Below, one piece after another: positions 1 through 7,982 of a DNA stretch of 32,000 nucleotides. The stretch's first letter is position 1; every line of letters starts with the position of its first letter. Both the position numbers and the translations under genes were made by a program. The DNA comes from an uncultured Pelagibacteraceae bacterium (GTDB lineage Bacteria > Pseudomonadota > Alphaproteobacteria > Pelagibacterales > Pelagibacteraceae), in NCBI GenBank assembly GCA_902609535.1, contig CACLSF010000004.1:1-32000 (forward strand), in the 5' to 3' direction. Under the pieces are notes generated by a model, which did not search any database, had not been told where the DNA came from, and saw only the letters and a list, made by a program, of their open reading frames with translations.

Positions 1-2
1 TA

Positions 3-1451
3 GTTAAAAAATTGATACAAAAATTTTATAAAACAATAATCATTGGATCTGGTGCAGGTGGTGCAACAGCTGCCTATCAATTATCAAAAAATTTTGAGAG
101 TATTTGTATTTTGGAAGAAGGTAAGAAATTTAATCAAAGTTTTTTTTCAAATAGAAAAATTTCATCTAGATCGCAAAAACTTTGGAGAAATGGTGGTTTC
201 ACACCTTTAATAGGCAATCCACCTTTACCATTTGTCGAAGGAGTTGCTCTAGGTGGCACGACAGTATCAAATGGCGGTTACTTAGAAGATATAGATGATC
301 GAGCTTATGAAAATTTAAAAAATATTATGAATCTTGGTAATGACGATGTTAAAATTCTTAGATCAAATTTTTCAGAAATTAAAAAAAAATTTGATACCCA
401 GAAAGATAAAGACCAAAGCTTTAATGGCGATTCTTTCATACTCACTAAATATTTAGAAGAAAAGAAAATTAACTACAGATTTGTTGATTTAGCGCGGAAA
501 AAATGTCGTCATAATAATCAATGTATAAGTGGTTGTCCAATTAGTGCAAAAACTAATGATGTATCTTTGAATCTTATTCCAGATTCTATTAAAAAAGGTG
601 TTGATGTTTTTCAAAATACAAAAGTTTTGAGTATTAAAAAAGATGGAAACAAGATTGTCTTAAGTACTAGTAATGAAAAATATTTATTTAAGTGTGAAAA
701 ATTAATTTTATCGGCTGGGGCATTACAAACACCATTTTTATTAAAAAAGAATGGAATTAGTAACCAAGTTGGTAAAAAAATTAAATTTCATCTTAATTAT
801 AAAGTCTTAGCAAATTTTAATGATAAAGTTTGTGCAAAAAAGGGAACTATATTCAATATTGATATAAATCATTTTAAGAATGAAAGATTCAAATTTAGTG
901 CTTCTAATTTTCTAGAACCATATATTTTTTCAACAACATCTTTTTTGAATAATCTAGAAATAAACAGATTAAATCAACGTCTAGATTTTCTTGGAATGTA
1001 TGTTGCTCAAATTGAAGTAAGAGGTTATGCAAGTTTAAAAAGTTCAATTTTTTCTGAACCACTAATTTTTTATAAATTAGATGATAATGACTACAAATTA
1101 ATTATTAAAAGCATTATTGAATTATGCAAAATTTTGTTTGGTTCAGGCGCCACTGAGTTAATATTACCTTATGGCAATGGGAAAATATTAAAGTCAGAAA
1201 AAGATTTAAATGAATTTGTTAAATCATTTAAAACTAAGTTTATGCACTTTAATTGTGCGCATATGATGAATTCTTGCCCAATTGGATTTGAAAATAATAT
1301 ATTAAATAATGATGCGAGTTTAATAGATAGTGACAATATTTTTGTTTTAGACGCCTCCACATTACCTACCTCTAGTGACTCTAGTCCTCAACTTGCAATA
1401 ATGTCTTTAATTAAATTTATTATTGAAAATAACTACCCAAAATTTAATTAG
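3..1451 (+). CDS. GMC-family FAD-dependent oxidoreductase (5' end probably outside window)
   Basis: Flavoprotein oxidoreductase of the glucose-methanol-choline family, which oxidises alcohol groups of sugars, polyols or sterols with FAD. The dinucleotide-binding motif GSGAGG lies about ten residues into the frame. A second family signature follows (GVALGGTTVSNGG), then a cysteine-rich stretch (CxxxxxCxxGC, near nt 500-540) like that of cholesterol-oxidase-type GMC members, and a typical GMC C-terminus with NIFVLDAST and SPQLAIM. The first in-frame initiation codon inside the window is TTG at 12, but codons 3-11 are also open (V-K-K). The true start is therefore probably just upstream of the window. 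The 3' end overlaps the convergent glycosyltransferase gene by 8 nt. The substrate is unknown; the neighbours suggest a sugar or polyol. Confidence 0.85.
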   Translation, partial: VKKLIQKFYKTIIIGSGAGGATAAYQLSKNFESICILEEGKKFNQSFFSNRKISSRSQKLWRNGGFTPLIGNPPLPFVEGVALGGTTVSNGGYLEDIDDRAYENLKNIMNLGNDDVKILRSNFSEIKKKFDTQKDKDQSFNGDSFILTKYLEEKKINYRFVDLARKKCRHNNQCISGCPISAKTNDVSLNLIPDSIKKGVDVFQNTKVLSIKKDGNKIVLSTSNEKYLFKCEKLILSAGALQTPFLLKKNGISNQVGKKIKFHLNYKVLANFNDKVCAKKGTIFNIDINHFKNERFKFSASNFLEPYIFSTTSFLNNLEINRLNQRLDFLGMYVAQIEVRGYASLKSSIFSEPLIFYKLDDNDYKLIIKSIIELCKILFGSGATELILPYGNGKILKSEKDLNEFVKSFKTKFMHFNCAHMMNSCPIGFENNILNNDASLIDSDNIFVLDASTLPTSSDSSPQLAIMSLIKFIIENNYPKFN

Positions 1452-2190
1452 ACATAAGAATTTTTATTAATACAAAAGTTCCTATTATATGTTGAAATAT
1501 TCCTTTTATATTTTTTAAAAAAGTATCATTATTTCCTGAACCAAAACCTCTAAATTTTTTATTAAAAACTACGTCTAATTTATTAATTTTATAATTATGT
1601 TTTTTTGCTAGGTAATAAAAGTAAGTATCAATTAAAAAATCTTTTGGATAAGATTTTTTATATTTTATTAATGACTTTGAAAAAATATTTGGTTGTGAAT
1701 GTATATCATGCATAAAAGTAAACAAAAATATTGATTGAAAAATTGATTGAGACAATGTTAAAAAAATATCAAAATATGTCCATCCATGCTTAGATTTGTT
1801 TATACGATTTCCTTTAATAAATAATTTTTCATTTTTTGATAAATCTATTTTTTTTATACACTTATAAAAATCTAGTGGATCTGTTTGACGGTCAGCATGA
1901 GTATATCCTATAATTTTACCTCTAGAACTCTTCAATCCCCTCATAACTCCACTACCAAAACCAATATTTTTCTTAATATCAATTAATTTTAAATTTCTAA
2001 ATTTTTTTAATTTTTTTAATTTTTTAAAAATTTTTTCTGTTTCATCATTTGATCCATTATTAATTAAAATCAATTCAAATTTTTTTAATTTTAATAGTTT
2101 GTCACATCTTTTTAATAAACCTGGTAAATTATCAGCTTCATTAAAACAGGGTATAACAAGCGAATAATCAATTTTTGTTTTGATTGACAT
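1444..2190 (-). CDS. Glycosyltransferase family 2 (dolichol-phosphate-mannosyltransferase-like)
   Basis: A 248-residue GT-A fold glycosyltransferase. The N-terminal strand SLVIPCFNEADNL (residues 10-22), INNGSNDET (43-51) and the metal/nucleotide-binding region THADRQTDP (97-105, equivalent to DADLQ in DPM1-like enzymes) are the usual family-2 landmarks. It is shorter than most polysaccharide GT2s and has a hydrophobic stretch near 126-145 but no clear C-terminal membrane anchor. It is the last gene of a six-gene minus-strand operon and starts 5 nt after the zinc dehydrogenase stop. It could transfer the sugar or polyol made by the upstream genes. Donor and acceptor cannot be read from sequence. 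Confidence 0.88.
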   Translation of the reverse strand: MSIKTKIDYSLVIPCFNEADNLPGLLKRCDKLLKLKKFELILINNGSNDETEKIFKKLKKLKKFRNLKLIDIKKNIGFGSGVMRGLKSSRGKIIGYTHADRQTDPLDFYKCIKKIDLSKNEKLFIKGNRINKSKHGWTYFDIFLTLSQSIFQSIFLFTFMHDIHSQPNIFSKSLIKYKKSYPKDFLIDTYFYYLAKKHNYKINKLDVVFNKKFRGFGSGNNDTFLKNIKGIFQHIIGTFVLIKILMSN

Positions 2191-2195
2191 TAACT

Positions 2196-3269
2196 TTATA
2201 AAGTTAGTAAAACTTTTGAATATTTAAGTTCTTTTTTATGAAGTGATTTAAATAATTTTGGAGCATCTGAAAATTTAAATTTATGTGATATTAAATGTTT
2301 AATATTTAATTGTCCTTTTTTTAGGGTTTCTAATGTTAATTCCCATTCATTAAATGGCTCTAAAATTGAGCTCCATGAACCTTTTATAACTATTTCTTCT
2401 CTAAGAATTTTATTCATAGACTTAGTATTTAATTGAACATTTTTTAATTGATTACTTAGAATAATAATTTTACCACTTTTTTTTAAGTTTTGTATTCCAT
2501 TATTAAGCAATTCTTCTGAACCTGAGCACTCAAATACAATTTCTACTCCATTTTTATCTGCATATTTAGTTATATTCTCAGAAATATTTTTTTTATTTGT
2601 ATCAATAATATTTGAATAACCTATTTTTTTGAAATTATCAAAACGATGTAAATTTCGATCTACTCCTATAACATTTTCAATTTTATTAAATTTACACCAT
2701 GCTGCAATACTTATTCCAATTGGACCCAATCCTAAAATTAAAACTGAGTCAAACGTTCTATCTTGCTTAGCTATATTTAGAGCATGTAATGCAACAGATG
2801 CAGGCTCAGTAAAAATTGATAAATCGTCATCTAAATTTGTGGGCACTCTAACTAAATTTTTTATAGGTGAAAGAACATATTCAGAATATCCTCCATTACT
2901 TCTTGATCCTAAAAAATCATAAGTCGAGCATAAATTTGGATATTTTCCAAATCCATGTGAGCCATGCACATGTCCACAACATTGGTCATCTTCACATTTA
3001 TTAATTAGTGGGTATACGCAAACTTTGTCACCTTCTTTCAAATTAGGAATTTTTTTTCCAAGTTTATAAATATATCCTAACATTTCATGGCCCGGGACTA
3101 TAGGATATGAATAAAATCCAGTTTCCATAGATCTTACAATATCCGTACTACATATTCCGCTAGAAATTATTTTAATTATAGCTTCTTCACTATTTAAATT
3201 TGGAATAGATATTTCATCATAATGCCAATCACCAATACTTTTTAAAATTGCTGCTCTAGATCTTATCAT
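2196..3269 (-). CDS. Zinc-dependent medium-chain alcohol/polyol dehydrogenase
   Basis: An MDR-superfamily NAD(P)-dependent dehydrogenase of 357 residues, usual length for sorbitol-, galactitol-1-phosphate- or ribitol-5-phosphate-type enzymes. Catalytic zinc ligands are visible: C40 in GICSTD, H61-E62 in PGHE, and E155 in FTEPAS. The Rossmann motif GLGPIG is at 180-185. The structural-zinc loop is unusual: cysteines at 92, 97, 98 and 114 with a His-rich insert (HVHGSHG), not the normal C-x2-C-x2-C-x7-C. The start overlaps the end of the upstream nucleotidyltransferase gene by 14 nt, implying translational coupling. Pairing with a nucleotidyltransferase recalls TarJ/TarI in CDP-ribitol synthesis, so reduction of a ketose phosphate to a polyol phosphate is plausible but inferred. 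Confidence 0.87.
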   Translation of the reverse strand: MIRSRAAILKSIGDWHYDEISIPNLNSEEAIIKIISSGICSTDIVRSMETGFYSYPIVPGHEMLGYIYKLGKKIPNLKEGDKVCVYPLINKCEDDQCCGHVHGSHGFGKYPNLCSTYDFLGSRSNGGYSEYVLSPIKNLVRVPTNLDDDLSIFTEPASVALHALNIAKQDRTFDSVLILGLGPIGISIAAWCKFNKIENVIGVDRNLHRFDNFKKIGYSNIIDTNKKNISENITKYADKNGVEIVFECSGSEELLNNGIQNLKKSGKIIILSNQLKNVQLNTKSMNKILREEIVIKGSWSSILEPFNEWELTLETLKKGQLNIKHLISHKFKFSDAPKLFKSLHKKELKYSKVLLTL

Positions 3270-4788
3270 AAAAATATTCAGACCAAAAATTATAAACTTT
3301 TAAATCTTGAATTGTACCAAGACAAATATATTGATCAACTTCAAAAGGTAAAACTTTATATTTTTGATTTATAAGTTCATTAATTGAGTTTGCCACATAA
3401 TACTCATTATTTATTTTATCTTTTTTTTCAATCATATTTTTATAAGCCTTCAAAAAAATATCTTTATTTTTAAAATAAAAAATACCTTGGGCTATATGAT
3501 CTAAATGAGGAGTATTACTAATAGGTGTTTTTTCCGAAATCCTGTTTATTTTTCCATTTTTAATTTCACAATATGCATATGCAAATGGAGCTATTCTAGC
3601 ATCAGGATATTTTTTAAATGTCCAAACAACTACATCTGGATTAAAAAATTTTAATAAATTTGAAAATTTTTCTTCATTATATATTACAGAATAATCACAT
3701 GAACTTATAATAATTGGTGTTTTTACATCATGATTCTTCAGATATTCATAACATGTTGAGGCCATACCATCAGTTTTATTTTTTAATATTAAAGTATCTA
3801 ACTTTTTAAAATTTTTAATAATCTTTTTTTTGAAAGAAAATTTCTTATTATGATCTGATCTCATAATAACAACATTATTGTTACTCTTGGGCAGTGACTT
3901 TAATGCTTTTAAAATCATAAATTCTTTATTTACCTTTATCAATGGTTTAAAGTTGTTTCTATTGTTTACTTTAAATCTTAATCCATCCCCACAACTAGGA
4001 ACTAGATTTAAAAAATTATTTTTTATTGAAAGTTTTTTTTTTATATTAAATTTAAAATAATCAAACCAAAAATTATATTCCTTGATATATGGTATTAGTC
4101 CAAATGTAATATGTTTTTTAATTTTAATAATTCCTAATTTTTTTTTATTTCTTAAATATTCGTTATATATTTGACTAATAAAATATCGACCTTGTACAGG
4201 TGATTGATTTTGTAATGTAAGTTTTGAATATTTTTTAAATTCATCCCATCTTTTAAAAAAATACAAACCTGCGAGTATTTGGGAGTCATTTGTTTGAATT
4301 GATTTTTCATTAATCTTTAATATTTTATTTTTTTTTAAAATAACTCTACCAGTTTGAGACTCTATCGTATTTGTATAACTTTCCTCATCAAAACTAAACA
4401 CATATCCATCTAACTTAGATTTAAATAACTTATCTCGAACTTCAGTTAAAGATTCAAAATAATTAATACTATCAGGGTGACAAATTAATAAACTTTCATT
4501 GTTTTTAAGATATTTTTCTGCATACTTAATAGTACTTATTACATTTGATGTATCAATTTCTATAGATACTATCTTTTTTTTAATTTTCAATTTTTTTAAA
4601 ACAGATAATAAATCAGTATTTATTAAGTCATGCTGTCTGCAAAGAAATATATATTCATATTTAAATTGAAATTTTTTTACAAAAGTCTCAATCATTGTTT
4701 CTTTTCCAAGGGTAACAAGAGGCTTTATCTTAAAAAACTCATTCTTTATTTCTTTATCTTCACCTCCCAGTGGAATAACAATCTTCAT
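3256..4788 (-). CDS. Tandem (internally duplicated) sugar-phosphate nucleotidyltransferase
   Basis: A 510-residue protein made of two homologous nucleotidyltransferase (GT-A/Rossmann) domains, about 1-250 and 258-510. The C-terminal half keeps a recognisable nucleotide-binding motif, PSCGDGLRF (264-272), with KPLIKV (281-286), TDGMAST (339-345) and the acidic SSCDYS (362-367). The N-terminal half has aligned but decayed versions: PLGGEDKEI (6-14), KPLVTL (22-27), DTSNVIST (79-86) and HPDS (104-107). Each half ends in a matching motif, YNFWFDYF (238-245) and YNFWSEYF (499-506). This suggests gene duplication and fusion, with the C-terminal domain catalytic. The likely role is activation of a sugar- or polyol-phosphate to its NDP form. 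It lies 2 nt downstream of the SIS isomerase gene. Nucleotide and sugar specificity are unknown. Confidence 0.75.
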   Translation of the reverse strand: MKIVIPLGGEDKEIKNEFFKIKPLVTLGKETMIETFVKKFQFKYEYIFLCRQHDLINTDLLSVLKKLKIKKKIVSIEIDTSNVISTIKYAEKYLKNNESLLICHPDSINYFESLTEVRDKLFKSKLDGYVFSFDEESYTNTIESQTGRVILKKNKILKINEKSIQTNDSQILAGLYFFKRWDEFKKYSKLTLQNQSPVQGRYFISQIYNEYLRNKKKLGIIKIKKHITFGLIPYIKEYNFWFDYFKFNIKKKLSIKNNFLNLVPSCGDGLRFKVNNRNNFKPLIKVNKEFMILKALKSLPKSNNNVVIMRSDHNKKFSFKKKIIKNFKKLDTLILKNKTDGMASTCYEYLKNHDVKTPIIISSCDYSVIYNEEKFSNLLKFFNPDVVVWTFKKYPDARIAPFAYAYCEIKNGKINRISEKTPISNTPHLDHIAQGIFYFKNKDIFLKAYKNMIEKKDKINNEYYVANSINELINQKYKVLPFEVDQYICLGTIQDLKVYNFWSEYFYDKI

Positions 4789-4790
4789 AT

Positions 4791-5393
4791 TTATTCAAGG
4801 TTAGCATGATATTTCCAAAGATTAATTTTGTTAATCTTCATTTTATCAATGATTTGGATTGCTACTAAGTCACCATATATATGTAACACCTGATCAAATA
4901 TAGTACTCATTGGTTGTATAGATTTCTTAGTCTTACTTGCAGAATCTGAGAGGCTTTCTTTTTCATTTTTTTTTGAATTATATTTTTTTAGCTTGGTTGG
5001 AGATTTTATTTCGACAACATAATCTGCTAATTTTCTAATAGTTGATTTTTTTGCAGAGGTAATGTGTAATATTATGCATCCAATTTTCTTTGCTTTTTTT
5101 GCAATATTTAAAGGTATTATACTTTCTCCTGATCCACTTGCTACAATAAGTAGATCATTTTTTGTCGCTGGTTTTTCTGTTAATGAGCCGACTAGTTCAA
5201 CTTTAAATCCTAAATGTGATAATCTTTTTCCAAAACATTGAAGCGATAAATTTACTCTTCCAATAGCTATCAGAAAAATTCTTTTAGATTTAGTTATCTG
5301 CTTAATTAGTTCTTGAGTTTGACTTTCGGGTATAGATAAAATTACATCAGAAATTTCATTTATAATAATTTTTGATAAAGGTTTAAATTTCAT
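4791..5393 (-). CDS. SIS-domain phosphosugar isomerase, 6-phospho-3-hexuloisomerase type
   Basis: A 200-residue single SIS domain. The pattern follows 6-phospho-3-hexuloisomerase (HxlB/PHI): GRVNLSLQCFGKRLSHLGF (45-63), the phosphosugar-binding SGSGES (86-91), ITSAKKSTIRKLAD (111-124), and the PHI-like C-terminal motif QPMSTIFDQ (160-168). A Lys/Ser-rich insert at 133-158 precedes that motif. PHI interconverts 3-hexulose-6-phosphate and fructose-6-phosphate. The partner 3-hexulose-6-phosphate synthase is not present here, so a role in formaldehyde fixation is unlikely. The gene overlaps the preceding dehydrogenase by 11 nt and precedes the nucleotidyltransferase by 2 nt. It probably supplies a ketose phosphate to these enzymes (inferred). 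Confidence 0.82.
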   Translation of the reverse strand: MKFKPLSKIIINEISDVILSIPESQTQELIKQITKSKRIFLIAIGRVNLSLQCFGKRLSHLGFKVELVGSLTEKPATKNDLLIVASGSGESIIPLNIAKKAKKIGCIILHITSAKKSTIRKLADYVVEIKSPTKLKKYNSKKNEKESLSDSASKTKKSIQPMSTIFDQVLHIYGDLVAIQIIDKMKINKINLWKYHANLE

Positions 5394-6423
5394 AGTTTGG
5401 ATTAAATATAACTTTTACCTCTTTTTTATTTATAAGTCTTTTTATTTTATTATTAAAATTATCAAAATTTGCATATGAACTTACAATTTTTGAAAAATCA
5501 ATTTTTTTTGATTTAATAATTTTAAATGCTTTTTTTAAATGAGTTAAATTTGACGAAAATGAACCCGTAATTTTAGACTCTCGATAATGTAAATAATTAG
5601 TATCAAGTAATATTTTTTTATTTCTAGGTGTGCCTCCAAATATATTAACAACACCTCTCTTAGATACTAACCGAGTTGAAAACTCATGTGATTTTTGATT
5701 CCCGTTTGCAGATATAACTATATCGTATCCATTTTGATAAGTAGGTTTAAGTACTTTTCTAATATTAGTATTTGTATTAATTTTTACTTTAAATACAAAA
5801 TTCGCACCCAATTTTTTTGCCAAATTAAGTCGTTTAATATCATAATCAACTACAGCAATTTTCTTACATTTTAATAGCTTAGCAATCGAAACGAAGATTA
5901 AACCCATATAACCTGATCCAATTATAATAATTGATTTTTTTTTATCAAATTCAGCAATCTCTAAACCATTTATTACACATGCAATGCTCTCAGCCAAAGG
6001 TGCATACTTAAGTATCTTGCCTGAATAAGTAATTTTTGGAATTTTTTTATAAATTTTTTTTTCAACAACAAAATAATTAGCAAATCCACCATTGAAATTA
6101 GAACCTATTGAGATAGGTCTGTCACATAAATTTGAAAATTTAGATTTTTGTTTACATATATGACATTTTCCACATGGTATTTCGGCACATAAAATTACAT
6201 TTTTATTTTTAGAAATTGAGCCAGAAATTTCATGACCAAGTGTAATAGGGAATTTTTTAATTCTTGATCCAGTTTTTATAAATTTTAAGTCAGAACTACA
6301 TATTCCACAAGAATCTACCTTGATATAAATATTTTTTTTTTTATTAAATTGAATTTTTTTTTGTTGAACCTGAGTTTTTTTTTTTTTTACTAAGTTGATA
6401 CTTATATTTTTAATTGCTTTCAT
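5383..6423 (-). CDS. Zinc-dependent medium-chain alcohol dehydrogenase (second paralogue)
   Basis: An MDR dehydrogenase of 346 residues with a canonical zinc set: catalytic C42 (CGICSSD), H64-E65 (GHE) and E145 (PLAES), plus structural cysteines C84, C87, C90 and C100 in the normal spacing. The nucleotide-binding motif GSGYMG is at 169-174. It belongs to the sorbitol/threonine dehydrogenase branch. It overlaps the TIM-barrel isomerase gene upstream (14 nt) and the SIS isomerase gene downstream (11 nt). The operon thus has two differing MDR enzymes, which implies two redox steps or two substrates. The N-terminus is unusually Lys/Gln-rich (residues 13-30). Likely substrate: a keto-sugar or polyol phosphate (inferred from neighbours). 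Confidence 0.87.
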   Translation of the reverse strand: MKAIKNISINLVKKKKTQVQQKKIQFNKKKNIYIKVDSCGICSSDLKFIKTGSRIKKFPITLGHEISGSISKNKNVILCAEIPCGKCHICKQKSKFSNLCDRPISIGSNFNGGFANYFVVEKKIYKKIPKITYSGKILKYAPLAESIACVINGLEIAEFDKKKSIIIIGSGYMGLIFVSIAKLLKCKKIAVVDYDIKRLNLAKKLGANFVFKVKINTNTNIRKVLKPTYQNGYDIVISANGNQKSHEFSTRLVSKRGVVNIFGGTPRNKKILLDTNYLHYRESKITGSFSSNLTHLKKAFKIIKSKKIDFSKIVSSYANFDNFNNKIKRLINKKEVKVIFNPNYEI

Positions 6424-7312
6424 TAAGAAATTTTCTCCAGTAATTTACAGATTCTTTAATGTGTTTAATTGCCAATGAATCATATGGTTCTCTCTCTCTA
6501 AATGAAAATTCAAAATATAACGTAACTTCATCAAGGTTTAAACTTTTTAATACTTTTATAATTTTATCAGGCTTTATTAACCCAATTTTGTTGTATTTTT
6601 TTATAAATGGTTTGTGAGAATAAATATCCTTTGTCTTTTGTTTTAAATGAATTGATGGACTAAAATTACCTAATTTTTTTAAAATTACATATGGATTATA
6701 GTCATCTTTATTTTTTGAGACTACATTGCCATGATCAACATCTAAATTTAATAATATTGGTATTTTAGAACGTTCATTAAGTTCTTTTTGAAGTTTTTTA
6801 ATTTCTCGAATTGTATCACCCATTTCTCTTTTAACAGACATGGGTTCCCATATAAGATATTTTAGTCCACATTTTTCAGCGTAAATTGATAATTCTTTCC
6901 AACCACTAATTATTCTTTTTCTTGTATCTTTATAATTATTTGCAAGCTCATCAAAACTGTAAATACCCAATAAACTTCCAGCACCTTCTGCTCCTAATTT
7001 TGCTGAAATTTTGATAAATTTTTTCAACCAACTAATCCAATATTGGTTTACTGATTTATTATAATGTCCAATATAATTTTTTCTTGGCAGTGTAAATGAG
7101 TGTTTTAAATTAATTTTATATTTATCCAAATAAAACTTGGTTGTTTCAATCTCTTCATTTATAATTTTTTCAGGTAGACTTGGTTCAATTAAGTCTGAGA
7201 CAAATTGAACATAATCAAGATTGAATTCATTTCTAACAATATCTGTCCATATCTTAGGGTTATTATATCTTGTGGATGCAAAACCTAAATGAAGTCCTAA
7301 ATTTATTTTCAT
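6410..7312 (-). CDS. Xylose-isomerase-like TIM-barrel sugar isomerase/epimerase
   Basis: A 300-residue protein of the AP-endonuclease-2/xylose-isomerase-like TIM barrel superfamily. Four putative metal ligands fall at the ends of successive strands: E156 in LIWEPMS, D191/D193-H194 in LNLDVDHGN, H222 in SIHLKQ and E268 in YFEFSF. This is the arrangement of ketose 3-epimerases and tetrulose/pentulose-phosphate isomerases. It is the first gene of the six-gene minus operon. Its ATG is 44 nt from the ATG of the divergent GDPD-like gene, so that gap must hold the promoters for both. It probably epimerises or isomerises the sugar that enters the pathway. The exact substrate is not deducible. Confidence 0.82.
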   Translation of the reverse strand: MKINLGLHLGFASTRYNNPKIWTDIVRNEFNLDYVQFVSDLIEPSLPEKIINEEIETTKFYLDKYKINLKHSFTLPRKNYIGHYNKSVNQYWISWLKKFIKISAKLGAEGAGSLLGIYSFDELANNYKDTRKRIISGWKELSIYAEKCGLKYLIWEPMSVKREMGDTIREIKKLQKELNERSKIPILLNLDVDHGNVVSKNKDDYNPYVILKKLGNFSPSIHLKQKTKDIYSHKPFIKKYNKIGLIKPDKIIKVLKSLNLDEVTLYFEFSFREREPYDSLAIKHIKESVNYWRKFLNESN

Positions 7313-7356
7313 AATAAATGTAATATGTTATTATTTACGAAAAAAACACCTTTATT

Positions 7357-7947
7357 ATGTTTTTAATCTCACACAGAATAAATAGAATTGTTGATATTGT
7401 TAAAACAAATCCTGAGCATGGAATAGAAATAGATATTCGTGATAATGGAAACAAATTAATCGTTGTTCACGATCCATTACGAAAAGGTATAGAATTAACA
7501 AAATTTTTAAAGTACTTTAAACATGCATTTTTAATAGCTAATATTAAGTCTGAAAGAATAGAAGAAGAAGTAATTAAAGTTTTAAAAAGATATAAAATTA
7601 AAAACTATTTTTTTTTAGATTCTTCTTTTCCACAAATAATTAATCTAATTAAAAAAAGATATTCAAAAATTGCTATTCGTGTCTCTTATTACGAGGGGCT
7701 TGAAACTGCAAAAAAATTAAAAAAAAAGGTAAAATGGGTTTGGTATGACACATTTTATGGATTACCGAAAAATTTTAAAGATTTTGAAAAATTAAAAAAG
7801 TATGGTTATAAAATTTGCTTAGTTTCACCAGAATTACATGGAAAGTCATTAGATGCTAATAGTAAATTTTTAAAAAAATTAAAAAATAAAAATTTAATTG
7901 ATGCGGTTTGTACAAAAGATAAATTTTTTTATAAATGGATAAACTAA
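7357..7947 (+). CDS. Short glycerophosphodiester phosphodiesterase-like protein
   Basis: A 196-residue GDPD/PI-PLC-like TIM-barrel phosphodiesterase, shorter than the usual 240-300. Catalytic landmarks of the family are visible: H6-R7 in LISHRIN, E24 and D26 in GIEIDIRD, and H38-D39 in VVHDP. The start ATG follows only six residues before the catalytic His-Arg, and no signal peptide is visible, so it should act in the cytosol or on an inner-membrane-associated substrate. It diverges from the isomerase/dehydrogenase/nucleotidyltransferase operon. Proximity suggests it cleaves a polyol or sugar phosphodiester related to that pathway, but this is inference. Confidence 0.8.
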   Translation: MFLISHRINRIVDIVKTNPEHGIEIDIRDNGNKLIVVHDPLRKGIELTKFLKYFKHAFLIANIKSERIEEEVIKVLKRYKIKNYFFLDSSFPQIINLIKKRYSKIAIRVSYYEGLETAKKLKKKVKWVWYDTFYGLPKNFKDFEKLKKYGYKICLVSPELHGKSLDANSKFLKKLKNKNLIDAVCTKDKFFYKWIN

Positions 7948-7951
7948 TTTA

Positions 7952-7982
7952 ATTATGCATCAAAATTTATTATTATGCATCA
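7952..7982. repeat. 11-bp direct repeat at a convergent gene end
   Basis: The sequence attatgcatca occurs at 7952-7962 and again at 7972-7982, a 20-bp period. It lies between the stop of the GDPD-like gene (7947) and the end of the convergent glycosyltransferase gene (stop codon 7973-7975), so the second copy runs into coding sequence. The core ATGCAT is palindromic, so the copies could also form a weak 6-bp stem. No GC-rich terminator hairpin is seen. It may be a small slippage duplication. Confidence 0.5.

Noticed and set aside
1169-1360. 63-codon minus-strand frame inside the GMC oxidoreductase gene
   Set aside because: Antisense shadow of a clear coding gene, with no recognisable motif.
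7313-7356. Riboswitch or regulatory RNA in the divergent gap
   Set aside because: Only 44 nt of AT-rich sequence with no stable stem visible.
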